A stretch of 64,000 bases of DNA from Onthophagus taurus (lineage: Eukaryota; Arthropoda; Insecta; Coleoptera; Scarabaeidae), in assembly GCF_036711975.1 (NCBI RefSeq), contig NC_091966.1, positions 40,307,501 to 40,371,500 on the forward strand, written 5' to 3'. A program made the position numbers and the translations under genes. The notes beneath the pieces were generated by a model. The model searched no databases. It was not told the origin of the DNA and saw only the letters and a program-made list of their open reading frames with translations. Shown piece by piece: positions 37,561 to 56,400 of this stretch; position 1 is the stretch's first letter, and each line of letters opens with the position of its first letter.

Positions 37561-38309
37561 TAATTTATGTATGTAAAATGTAACTAAAAATTTTTGGCGG
37601 GAAATTCTCCGATTTAAATTTTATTTTCTAATTCTAAATTTGTACTAATAATTAATTAACAATGTTTTTATTTTTATGTTTTCTTTAAATGTTTATTCTT
37701 ATTTTAAAAAATGTTTTAACGAAATACACAAAAATAAAAAAAAATAATAAAAGATTTAATTCTTAGATAAAAACATATTGATAATCGGTTATTACCACCC
37801 AATAAAATAAATAATTTATGATTGTTTACAAAAATAACAAAGTATGGTTATTAATAGTCCAAAAATTATTAACGGAAAATAAATTCCTGTACGTCCTAAA
37901 AGCTGAAAATAATCTGGAACGTTCACGTTAGCGCCAGTGTAAACGCTATAAATGGTGTGTGAAGAGGATTTTTATTTTTAGCATTAATTAAAAGTGTAAC
38001 CTGTGAGTTTGGATGGTTTTTCGTTGATGAAATTTGAAAATCGCGGTTAAAGTTTAGTGCGGGATTTTGATAAAGTCGCAAACTTCACGTTGGTAACAAA
38101 TTGATGCGAGATAAGGCGATTTTACACTGTTGTGTTTTGCTAGTTTTCTAGACATTTCGAAGATTTATTTAATTAACTTTCGCTTAATGAGTTTTTAGTG
38201 TTGGTGCGGCTGTGGCTTAGCGTATTCATGTTACAAATTTGGACAACGTAAGTGTGCAGTAGATGTGGGAATATTATGAAGGCGAACTGACAAAAAATCT
38301 TTCACAGAC
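37561..38309 (+). promoter_or_regulatory. CNOT3 promoter and 5' UTR
   Basis: Upstream region of CNOT3. A 60-bp 5' UTR intron is likely at 38248-38307: donor GACAAC then GTAAGTG and acceptor TCTTTCACAG two bases before the start codon. GC content rises from about 38100. Confidence 0.5.
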
Positions 38310-43737
<5,428 letters not shown>

Positions 43738-45033
43738 GTAAAATATATTCTTGCAATATGTTTTCTTTATTTTCGATTTTTGAATAAGTGATAAACAAAA
43801 CAAACCCAAATTGATTACTACGGACCGGGCGGCGAGAAAGTGAATAACCGAGATGTTTTTAAGAGGAATAAAAGTAATTGTGGAAAAAAATGTTGTGACC
43901 TTCTCACAAAAAAAATAAACAAAGCGCAGTTTTCATTGTTTGAAAAAAGAGGCGACGTTTCATCGTGAACTCGGCGTCTTTTTTTATTTTATAATGTACA
44001 AAAACAAGTTTAATTAATATATTATATATTGCTAGTATAAATTAATATGGGGAAGATTTATTTCCAATCATTATTATTAATTTATTTTATTTTTTTTTGT
44101 AGAAGTAGTCGGTTGTTTATTTTTTTTTAATCCTTTTCTAGCTTAACCCTACCATATTAAAAACAGACAACGTTTTATTACCTACTTATAGATTAAATTA
44201 AAAATTGGGACATACAAGGTAATTAAATAGTTGCATGAGTGAATTTATGCTACAATATAACAGGAAGGAAAATCGTTAGAGGAAAAGTGATGTTTCAGAA
44301 GTAAATAATAATAATAGAGAGATAACGGAATAATTTCTGAAGAAATTGTGGATACAATTATGATAATTAGATTATGTAGAATTTGACCCACCAAGGCCTA
44401 AATTGGAATGGGAGTATTAACAACGTCTGGAGAATAATTATGTGACCCCTTTATTAATCTATAAGTTTTTATTCTTCTAGATTCCTCTTTTAGAAGAGTC
44501 CAAGAGGCAAAATAATAATCCTAACCTCAATTTCTCCTTAACTCACAATAAGAAAAAGATGCCCATGTATAAACTATCTATATAGGGGATAGTTACCATG
44601 GTTACAGTGGTTTTAATTCTTGAACTGAAAGTAAAGATGTTTGGAAAGTAATTCTGTTTTTCCCTACAGAGGAGTTAATTGCTTTTGTGTATATTAGCTA
44701 ACTTCACACTTAAGTTTCATATTTTGACAGCTGATATAGCAATGTTGTAATGTTCTTCTTAAAACTCTTCTTCCCACTTAATAGTGTCGCAAGTTTAACT
44801 AATGAAGTAGGTGTTTATTAAAAATCATCTTTCAAATAAAACGTTATTTTTTCCTCAAACGTACTAAATACATCAAATACTTACATATTTAATTTGAGTC
44901 CCTATTAAATCTTTTAAATGTCATTTTTGACAAGGTCGGTAAAGTAGTATTCTTCTTGTATATATTTACTTTATATCCGCCCAGGGCATAGTGATGGACT
45001 TATTGACCAAATAATAAATTAATAAATATACAT
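43738..45033. other. CNOT3 3' UTR and intergenic
   Basis: The first several hundred bases are the CNOT3 3' UTR (AATAAA words at 43868 and 43914). Beyond that nothing recognisable. Confidence 0.45.
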
Positions 45034-45267
45034 TCATATATAAAAAACACTTGTTCTCAGTATCAAAATGTTTTATTTTACACATTCTGACACATGTTAT
45101 CGTTTGAATAAAATTTAGAGAGAATTTAGATGTAAAAGTGTGCTAAGATGGAACATATTCTTGATAATGAGCAATAAATGCTCGAAACGTCGAAGAAAAA
45201 ATTATGTTTTTAATTATATAAATAATAAAACATTTTGATACTGAGAAGAAGTGTTTTTTATATATGA
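45034..45267. repeat. Inverted-repeat element with hammerhead-like core
   Basis: Inverted arms 45034-45077 and 45224-45267 (44 bp, one mismatch seen; TCATATATAAAAAACACTT at the left end). In between, 45159-45195 reads TTGATAAT, GAGCAATAAATGCTC, GAAACGTC, similar to a decayed hammerhead ribozyme core followed by the GAAACGTCGA word often seen near the ends of Penelope-like retroelements. No coding part. Probably the 3' ends of two oppositely oriented element copies. Confidence 0.45.
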
Positions 45268-45364
45268 ATGAATAAGTCAAACCTCAGTAAAACAAGAATT
45301 TCTGTATTAATAAATATAATAAAATAAGCCATAAAATAAATGTTGTCTTTTTGAATAATGACAT

Positions 45365-46125
45365 ATAAAAGAAATATAATTCTCGGTTAACCTTGTCAAT
45401 TATAACCAACTTAACAGCAATTTGATAGGTATTATAAAAAAGACAGTGTGTAGCGAAAAAACTGTCATTTATGTTGTCATTTAATAACGTTCGATTAATA
45501 TAATTTAGTTTAATTGGTGAAAAAGAATGTTTTGAAAGATAATTATTACCTACTTTACTGATTTAAAACTGAAAAACGTTTCAGATTTGAAATACATGTC
45601 AAATTGGAAAATCGGTAACAGTTGGCAAGATTGACAGGGAATTTTGTTATGTCATCGTTTTGTGTCAATTTGACGTTTGAACTTTAAAAAGAGAAAATAA
45701 AATAAAAGATAAAAGAAATATAATTCTCAGTTGATCTTGTCAATTATTACCAACTTAACAGCAATTTGACATTAACAGCAATCAGTGTGCAACGTGAAAA
45801 AATGTCATGTAAGTTGTTATTTAATGAGGTTCGATTAATATAATTTTCTTTTATTGGTGTTTTTGGATAAAAAAAATTTGTTGACTTGAAAATGAAAAAA
45901 GCTGGGAGAAAATGTTTTGGATGATAATTATTACCAATTTAACTGATTTAAAACTAAAAAACGTTTCAGATTTGAAATATTTAACAATAAAATTGTCTAA
46001 CACAATCATAATATATGTCAAATTGGAAAATCGGTAACAGTTGGCAAGATTGACAGGGAATTTTGTAATAGCATCATTTTGTGTCAATTTGACGTTTGAA
46101 CTTTAAAAAGAGAAAATTGAAATAA
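45365..46125. repeat. Tandem duplication, ~345-bp offset
   Basis: Two direct copies, about 45365-45708 and 45709-46125, sharing AAAGAAATATAATTCTC, TTACCAACTTAACAGCAATT, ACGTTTCAGATTTGAAATA, AAATCGGTAACAGTTGGCAA and TTTGACGTTTGAACTTTAAA. A related stretch occurs at about 57700-57800 in the BCR intron. Confidence 0.7.
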
Positions 46126-46167
46126 TTTAAATCTAAAAATTCTAAACCTCAACTACACTCAGTGGCA

Positions 46168-46581
46168 TAAAAAACGCATCATCTAAAATGATGATCAGCT
46201 TCAAACTGTAATAGCTTTTGAACGTATTGCTCAATTTGAATAAAGTTTTTTTTATTTGAAAGATCTGAAAGAATGCTGCCGAAGAAGTAGCGTTACCCTT
46301 TAGAGCTATTAATAACAATAGAAACTTGAACAAAAAACAGAAATGATCAGAACAGACGAGACTACAAGCTCCTTATGTTTAAAATTAATTTCTTTTGTTG
46401 GTGCACACCACAGCAAGCTTCAAAGTGTAGATATTAGTCACCATAGCGTCAAAATGGAGAAGGTACTTACAGAAATATTGGTAAAGGGTAGCCGTTTCAA
46501 ATAAAAAAAAAACCTTATTCTAATTGAGCAATACGTTCGAGGTAATGTAGTTTGAAACTGGTCATCATTTTAGGTGATGCT
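46168..46581. mobile_element. Long-TIR element (MITE-like), ~414 bp
   Basis: Imperfect inverted arms of about 90 bp, 46168-46263 and 46495-46581: GCATCATCTAAAATGATGAT at the left against ATCATTTTAGGTGATGC at the right, then GCTTTTGAACGTATTGCTCA against TGAGCAATACGTTCGAGG. The central 230 bp has no coding potential that I recognise. Confidence 0.65.
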
Positions 46582-47413
46582 TTGACAGTTACTGATAATG
46601 TTAATTATCATCAATTACGATTTAACAGCTTGCTTTTTACCTTTTGGTTGTCAGTGGTTCTTGTTGAATTTGAAAAATAAAACAAAATTTGGTCATACAA
46701 TAATATATTCTCCATTATAATATAATACGAAAAAAAAAATACGGATAGTTTTTTTTTGAATATACAAAAAAGAAAATTATATACACAAATAATTATATAA
46801 AACGAAGAGAAATTCGTAATCGGAAACATAAAATGAATATTGAAACAAAGTGTTGAAATTTTATACAAAAAAGACTTTTAAGACTTTGTTATTATTATGA
46901 TTACTTGAACATCACAAACTAAATGATACAAAATGAATCATTAAAAAAAAATGCGCAAAAATTCACCTAAAATAAAGTTTAATTAATTAATTTTTTTAAT
47001 GATTCAACCTGCATGATTAATAATAAGTAGATAGAACCTAAATCGAATCTTACACGCGTCCTAAAAAATAAATTAAATTCCATTAAAAGAATACTTGATC
47101 TGAATACTCTGGGTTTCTAGTGGAAGATGCATCATTACATAGAAAAATCCTACATTTTCTTTATTATTATTATTATTAAAAAGCGAACACTATCAAAAAA
47201 TTTCAAGTATCAAATTTGCCGTAAAAATCTTTTTTTAAATTTTTTTTGAATCATTTTTGTTGAATTTTTTTGGCTACTAATACCTTACAAAATATATTAA
47301 TATAAATATAATGTGTGATCCTCGGAAAGTACGGTATTAATCATTATAAGTACCGCGAGTTCAGACTTTTCGTGTATATGTGTAAATATGTAAACTTATT
47401 TCTTTCATTTTGG
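46582..47413. other. Intergenic and BCR 3' UTR
   Basis: AT-rich, with an ATT microsatellite at about 47162-47177. The part next to 47414 should be the BCR 3' UTR. No gene seen. Confidence 0.45.
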
Positions 47414-50400
47414 TCAACAGTCTTGTCTTGTGGAGTTTTTATCCTGCAGGTAACAATATAATATACCAGCCTGTGCCATTACATCCGCAGTACCCGTCAC
47501 TAAAGCATCCTTATTCTTAGAACCATCCCCTTTTCCACCCGGATGTAACAAAGTTGGACCAAACACGGTTGCCAAATTATGTAAAGACATCTTATTCTCA
47601 TTTTCATGTTGATTAATCCTTAAAATAAATTGCTTTTTATTTAATAACTTTAATTATGATTTTATTTACTTTATAAGATGGTCTAAAATGCATTTAATCG
47701 TTTCTTTATTTGGTCGTGGAAGGTCTTCAAATCGCTCCTTTAACAATTGAGTCCTCCTGCTCAAATTTTCATTGCACAAATTAAACGCTTCGATTAACGT
47801 CGGGTACAATTTGTCGGTAAATAAGGCTTCTGGAAGTTCGCGAAGGTACAATTTTAGAACACCTGTTACGGAATGTATATCGACTTCTTTTAAAAGTTGC
47901 TCAGCCTCGTACGAATCTAACAAAAATAATTAATCGCTAAATAAATTAAAACTTTATATACCCAAAATCGTACTGCTTTCAAACGATTTCTTCAACCTTT
48001 GCAAATCAGAAACTGAACCGGAAACGCGATAAATCCCAACTTCGCCCATTCCGCGTCGTTCAACTTCTCGAATACAAGCACACACAATAAAGGGAATATC
48101 TCTTTTTTGGCGCCTAAAAATTAAATTAATTAATCATTTGTTCAAAAGAAATTTATTTTTAATATCTAACCTACAAACTTGTTGGATTTTTTCCCCAAAT
48201 AAAGCCCCAGTTTTTCCAGTGGGCACTCTCCTCAAACTAACTTCATATGGAGTAAAACGTAACGTTACTTTTAACTCGCACTGATTAATTTTCATCCTCT
48301 TTTCAACCGGTTCCTGAGTAAGCCAATCGCGGCTTAATTGTTGTACTTGTTTCCCAAAAACGGTCGATTGAGGATCGGGGGAATCGATCGAATGCGAATA
48401 CGGATTTTGTTCTTCGCGATAAACTAACAAACGCAAATTTTCGCATCCTTCAAGATCGATCACGAACGATTCGTTCCACGTGAACGTCCCGTTTAAATTC
48501 TTTTTAGTTTTCGTTTTGGCTTTACAGAAAAAATGCCCGTAGAAATCAACTTCTATGCAAATATACATGTCGGTACAATATTCGAGACCTTGCAAATCGT
48601 GTATAGTTACGTGAAGATCGCCCACTAATAAACTCTCATCGTGGCCGCTACGAAGAAGATACGAACCCATGTTGGGTATTAAATAATACCTGCAAGCTGA
48701 AATCCACGTTTGGAGTTCGAACGTGTTGAAAATTGTATTCGAAACGGGCGCTTGGCCGGTTTTTTTTAAGGTACGTATGCTTTCGATCCATTGCGAACGT
48801 TCGTATTCGGATGATAGGAAAAACGTGTACGTTTTTTGTATTTGTTTGTGTTTTAGTTTGAAGACGAGATTTGGGGAGACTAGAACCAATTGACTTTCTA
48901 TGTCCAGGAGACGTTTTCGATGTTTTTCAGCACCACCTCGGCTTATACGGATTTTCTAAACAAAAAAAAATAATTTTAATAATAAAATAATGATTAATAA
49001 ACAATAAAATTATTATAAATATAATAAATTAGCGCAATTTTAATTTAAAATGTCAAAATGACGTTAGATTAAACAAAAAATCACTAGAAGTGTCATAATT
49101 ATTTTAGTGGTTTGGGTTGGTAACAAATTTTTTTTAAGTTTAATTCAATAATCAATACATATTACAAATTTAATTAATTAAACTCTTATTTAAAAATAAA
49201 TTAAAAAGTTTTACTTCGTTGCAAATTCGAAGTTAAAAATTAAAAACTGTTTTATGTATGACCTTGAAAACGTAAATTTTGACTAACTATATATTGTTTG
49301 TTAAAGTGTCAAAAGATGGCGTTATAAAAATTCGAGCCAAAATGGCGGGTTGACAACTTGTCAGTGCATATCACCGTTTATTTACAAAAGTTGCACGTGT
49401 AATAATGCCGTCTTGTTGTCTTTCGAGTTGCAAAAATAGCAGTAAGAAGGACTTTTGACTCTTTAGAGTACCACGAGGGAAAAAAAAGATGGGAAATTTG
49501 GCGCAATTTTATCAACAGAGCGATCAGTCCTTTGTGAGGTTAGTTTATTGTTATTAAAAGATTAAAAAGCTTAATGAAACCATCGTGCCATTTTTTAAAA
49601 TCCGGCCGAATAGCGGATAGTTATCAAATATCCGGCTTTGTCGGATATTAAAAATCTATTACTACAATTTAATAACTTCTCACTAACGCCATCTTTTACC
49701 CGCCGATCATTTCTATTGACAAGCACGTGTACTCGAAGGTTGTTATTAATATAAAAAGTATACAAATGTAATATACATATTACAAATTTAATTAACTGCT
49801 CTTATTTAAAATAAATAAAAAAAGTTACACTTTGAAGCGCAACTCCGAACTTAAAACCTGTTTGATGCATGACCTTGAATTTGTTGGATTGTCAAAAGAT
49901 GGCGTCATAAAACAAGTTTGGATTAAAAAGAAAGTGGATGAATAATTATGGTAATATCACTAATTTAAACTTTATCTAGTTAACTAAAATCTTTCGTTAT
50001 ATGTTGTTAGATAATAAGAATGCGAAAAATCATTTTGATACACGTTGTGAATTAAAATGATTAGTGACAGTTAGAGATAAAAGTAAAATGTCAAAATGAC
50101 GTTTAAAGTGTTTAACGCTGAATGAATGAGAGTAAAATAAAAAATAAAACCTTAACATAAATATACATGGATCAACAATAGAGGCAGAAAGTCGATTATT
50201 AACTTTATATTAACGAACAAAGAAAATATTGGAACGGATCATGGAATGGTACTTTGTAAAAGAAATATAGATATAGCCAAAAAACCAAAGTTAAGATAAA
50301 ATACAACAAAAAAAAATTAATACGGAAAGCTTGGAAAATCCCACCACACAGGATTTATATCAGTGTAGATTACAATAGAATCTGTCAAATACACACTGAT

Positions 50401-53400
50401 AATCAAACTGTAAATAATATGTGGAATTCAATTAAATTAAATATAGAAAGCGCAGCTGTGGATGCATGTGGTATCAGAAAATCGAAAAGAATGACGAGAC
50501 CGACACATGCCCCCTGGTTTTTCATAAGAGATAAAGAAGATGGTTCAAACGAAAAAGAAAACCTTTTTAAAATACAAAAGCGCACCATCTGAAGAAGAAC
50601 TGCAAAGATATATACAAATAAAATGAACCAAGAAATATGGAAACAAAAAGAAAGATATTGGGAAAAGTTCACAAAGGATATGTAGTATGCAAAAAACTAA
50701 AACGCTGCGAACTACAAGTTAAAGATTCTATAATAGAACAAGTTATGCATGTTAAATATTTAGGTGTAGAAATTACAAGTTATCGAGATCTATGTAAGGA
50801 AGCACAAGTACAGGTGGTTCAAATTCGATGTCCGAATAGGCTAACTCGGAAACTACAAGAGTTAGAAAAAAATAATATGGCCACTTTTTTACAGAGAATT
50901 TCATGACGTAGTCAAAAAAGATTTTTCGGTTTTAGATTTTGAAATATCATAACAATTTTCGTTTTTTTAAATGGAAACAACCACTGATTATTCGTTTATT
51001 AAATTCGTTATTTTTTTCTGATTGTAAAAATATAGGGTTTGACAGGTCTATTATTTATTTCTTTAGAATAAAGCTAAAAATAAGCTTTTTTTTTAGTGTC
51101 TTCAAAGAAATTTAATTTACAGGAAACTGTAAATTATAACTAATAATTAAAAAAACATTTTTGATATTTGAAACAAATACATTTCTTAAACTATTTAATT
51201 TATATTTGTTTTACACAAAAGTTGGAATAGATTGCATTATTTCACATTTTTTATTAATATTTAATATTATTATTAAATGACTTAATAAATTATTGATAGA
51301 TGGCGCTCATATATATTTTTTTAATTCAAATAAACATAGCAACATTTGTTTGTATTCAAAAATTTTCTGAAGTGTCAAATTAAAAATCCTGTTTTTCGAA
51401 AACTGCTATTAAAAGTTGACTTTTGCGTAGTACTTAGCGACCGTCAAAACGATAGTTTTTTGTCAACAGGACGTAAAAGTCTTTTACGTCCAGCTACGAC
51501 AATCAAAGAATTTGATACTATTAATTGTTAATTTATTGTTATGAACAAATTATAAACACAAAATAATCAACATTTAATTGTTTTATCATTTCATTTCACG
51601 TTTAAATGCAAATTTATAATAAAGGGTTTTCCAATAAGAGGTGTTATTTTGAATAGCCCGTTATTTCGGTAGATGTCACTTTTGAAGCTGTGATTTTTTG
51701 ACATTTGACAAGTAGAAAGTACGCCATTAATAAAAATGGAACGATACACGCTTCAACAACGCATTGAAATTATTAAAATTCACTATAAAAATGGTGAAAT
51801 TTTGGCAGAGACGGTTCGTAAAACTCGAACATTTTTGTGTCGTCGTGAAGCACCTTGTCGGACCGCAATACAGAAATTGGTGGAAAAATTCGAGCTGTTG
51901 GGACAAGTTAGTGATGTGAAGAATAAAACCCGTGCACGTCGCTCAAGAACAGCCGAGAATATTGCTGCTGTAGCCGAAAGTGTTGAAGAAAACCCAGGTT
52001 TGTCCATTCCTCGTCGTTCTTTGGAATTAGGCATTCCACAAACGTCATTACACCGTATTTTGCATAAAGATTTGGGTCTTAAGGCTTATAAACTTCAGTT
52101 AACACAAGAACTCAAGCCGTCCGATCATCAACAACGTCGTGTCTTTGCTGATTGGGTCGTTGAAATGCATGAAAATGATCCGGAATTCCATCGAAAAATC
52201 ATCTTGAGTGATGAGGCCCATTTCCACCTCGGTGGCTTCGTCAACAAGCAAAATTGTCGCATCTGGGGCTCGGAAAACCCAAGAGTTCTTGTTGAAAAGC
52301 CTCTCTATCCTCAACGTGTGACTGTTTGGTGCGGTTTATGGTCCGACGGAGTCCTTGGGCCTTACTTTTTCGAAAATGAGGCTGGAGCAACAATTTGGTT
52401 ATGGAAAATTTCATGGAAAGGATATTGTCCTGTAAGCGTGGTCGTGGTGGTCATTTGCCTAATGTTATTTTCCACTATTAACGGCATACCTTGTTCTTTA
52501 TAATGAAATAAACATCCAATCATTTATACTAAAAAATGGCATTTTTCTTTGAATATCAAAATAACACCTCTTATTGGAAAACCCTGTAGTACATTTGTTC
52601 AATAAGTGAGGTTAAATCGATGTGACGTTAAGTTTTTGACATAACATTAAATGAATTCTAAATCTCATTATACAGAATTTGGTCTTTTTATTAATTTATA
52701 ACTTTAGAATACGCAGTTTTCGAAAAAATGTTGTTTGATACACGACAGCGAAATTCTTTTGCATTCCGAACGATAACTATCAAAAATAACTATTTTTAAG
52801 ATGGATTACGAAAAGTTTAACATATTAGAATGTTACATTTTAGAAAATAAAGTAAATTTTATATCAATTTTTAGTAGAATATTATAGTACCGTAATTTAC
52901 AGGAAACTGTAAATTTAATTTCTTTGAGGACACTAAAAAAAAAGTTTACTTTTAGCTTTATTCTAAAACAATAAGAAATAGACCTATCTAACCCCATATT
53001 TTTGTAATCAGTAACGAATTTAATAAGCGAATAATCAGCGGTTGTTTCCATTTAAAAAAACTAAAATTGTCGTAATATCTCAAAATCTAAAACCGAAAAA
53101 TTTTTTTTTGACTACGTCATCAAATTCTCTGTAAAAAAGTGTCCATATAATCTTAGTTATAACACTCCACCTATAATAATAATCAAGATAGTTACACTTG
53201 CTGGTTTTACGATATTTTCAATTTTGACCTCTAGGGAAAAACAAAAGACGATAGCGCTTTGAGGTTTTTGGCATTAGCAGTTTCTCGAAAAACGAGATCA
53301 TGACATGTAAGCTACTTTTTTTCTAACTCTTATAGTTTCCGAGTTAGCCTATTCGGACATCGAATTTGAACCACCCTGTACAAGTTACAAGAGCGACACT

Positions 53401-56400
53401 ATATGGCGGAACAAATACATGCATGTAGAAGGGAAAATTAAAATATATAAAGCCATGGTACGACCCACACTAACATATGGTACCGAGACGACAGCAGAAA
53501 CAATGAAGACTAAACAAGGGATGAGGATGATTGAGATGAAAGTCTAAGATCTATGTTGAATGTGACACTGCAAGATAGGCTATCAGAGAAAGATTTAAGG
53601 GTGGCACCGGGTGGCCTTGACCTCCCGGGAGAGATTCGTTAATCGACAACAGGGTTGCCAGGTTACACACATAGAATGTCGTGAGCCATGTCATAAAAAA
53701 TCGTGACATGTTGAAATTTGCTTAAAAATCACTCAATTTTAATAATATGTGTTACATATAGGCATAGGATTCCAGTAAATAGTTTAGACAACGTTTGCAT
53801 ATAAAAGTGATATAATTAAAAGAAAATAAAATATTACAGTTTAAGTAATTTCTTAGCGCCATCTAGCGGGCGAATAGAAAATGTAACTAATAGAGAAATT
53901 TGCAGTAACCTACAATTCGAGTTGAAAATGCTATGATTTTACTTTGATTTTATTAACAATACTTATTGTATTATTTTTGTAATAAAATCGTGAAAAGTTG
54001 TTCACATTCAAAAAGTTTTAAAATTAGAGAAAGGAGGTGAATGTGTTTACATAGCATAGATGTTATTACATGAACTCTAGAAGACCGCTGATTTAGTATC
54101 AAATCGCTTGAAATTATTGAAAAGTTTAAATTATAAGACATATTATGATAGCTTAATATCAACCATAGCATTAATGCCTGATGACGTTAAAAGTAACCTT
54201 ATAGCTGTGATTAATGGTACATGTTCTGAGCTGGAGTGCATTAGCAAGGAAGTGTTATTATACAGTATATATAAAATTTAGAGTAAAATGAAAATCGCTC
54301 ATAAAACAACATCTTATGTTAAATGATGATTAAATAAACATTTTTGCCATTACTTCCATCTGTCTCATTTTTGACACACTAAATTTTAAATATTCTGAGA
54401 AACGTCAAAACTGATTGACATAACCTCACAAATAACCAATTATTAAATTAATTTACGGAAAATATTCAATGTTCCGAAATTTTTATGCAACTTTTACGAT
54501 CACTTCTTAATGATTTGTTGTAATATTAATTTATAACAAATAAAATTAATTTACCTTATCATCGACCTTTTCTTCCTGTCTTATTTGATCGCGACAAGTA
54601 GATGCGCGAGATTTTAATAAAACGATCTCGGCGGAAGTAGTTTCGTAAGGATTATTCATCATTTCCTCTAAAATTTCAATTTGTTCGACGGGAATAAACC
54701 ATTTAGTTTCGAAAGAATATTTCTCATTCCTTCCCGATTGCTGCTAAAACAAAATGACCCAAAAAAAAAACCAATCAATAAATTTATATGTTTAAATAAA
54801 CGAAAATAACAAAATTTATACCATTACTTTGTATTTAGCACAAGCTATCACATCATTAAATAAAAATAAATGCCGTAATTTCCTGCTATTATCCACATAC
54901 TCAACGATAAATGAATTTTTGACTAGACGACGTTGAGCTCTGTCAGTAGCCTAAAAAAATTATCACTTTTAATTTGTTACTTTATATATTTTTTTAACTT
55001 ACTGGAAACATAGATTTAGTTTGTATCATATTAAACTCATCTAAAAATTGTTGTGTTAATTGTAACGCCTCTTGTAAGCTGTTGTAATCTTGATGCGATT
55101 TTGGTATGCATTTTAATAAATCATGAAGCACCAAGGCGTTTTTTTGTACTCTAGCAACCGGTTTATGCAATAAATCTTCCAAACTGAATTGTTCGGACAA
55201 TTGTTTACACGTCAACTGTTTAATTATTTCCGCAAATTGACTATTAGCTGTACTACATTTTCGTACCGTGTCCAAAGCTTGACCGTAATTCGCCAAAAAG
55301 GCCCCATAAACGTTTAAATTTAAAGCGATATTTTTAAAGCAGTCGCCAATTTTTGTATTTTCACGTTTTTGCGAATGCCGACGTAAATTATCCAAAAAAT
55401 TCGAATGGATCGTATGAAGTTGCTCGATTTTAAAGAAAATCGTTTCAAGTTCTTTTTCAGTTAACACCGGTTGTGATGTATTTAATGTCGCGTTAAATGC
55501 TTTTTTATACTAAAAAGAAAATAATTAATTAAAATAGTATATTATTTATTAATTAATTAACCTGAGTGAATAATAGCTCATTATATGTGAGTAGAATACT
55601 ATATTTTGTCCATGACTACTATTGAAATTGATTTCAACAATTTTTAAATAAAGTTTAAATGTCAATGTGACACATATTCAATGTCACCAACTGTAACCAA
55701 CTTCACAACAATTTGTCAAAATTAAATATCAATTTATGAAACGTCATGTTTTTTTTACGAAAATTAATTAATTTATGCTTAAATCATACGAAAAAAGGAA
55801 TTTGTTTACGTTTTTTTTAATGTCAAATCTTTAGAAAGTCCTAAAAAAATTAAATTAAATTGACGTTTTTTGAAATGTTGACGTTTCAAATAATTATTAT
55901 TATTCTGTCAAGTTGATTACCCTTGAATAATGACTATTCACCGGTATTAGTCATTCTGTCAAAAATAACTACCGTTTTATTTTAGAAAACTCATTTATAA
56001 GGTATATATTATAAGGTAGTTGTGGACAAATTTATTTTTTTAAATACATTTTTGAATAAAGTTTAAACGTCAATGTGACACAAATTCAATGTCACTAACT
56101 GTAACCAACTTCACAACAATTTGTCAAAATTAAATGTCAATTTTATGAAACGTCGTTTTTTTTACGAAAATTAATTAATTTATGCTTAAATCATACGAAA
56201 AAAGGAATTTGTTTACGTTTTTTTAATATCAAACCTTTAGAAAGTCCTAGATAAATTAAATTAAATTGACGTTTTTTGAAATTTTGACGTTTCAAATAAT
56301 TATTCAAGTCTATCAAGTTGATTACCTGTGAATAATGATTATTCACCGCTATTATTCACTCACTGAATTCCTTTCGTTTTAGAAAACTAATTTATAAGGT

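Noticed and set aside
51783-52314. Minus-strand frames under the mariner transposase
   Set aside because: Shadows of the transposase frame.
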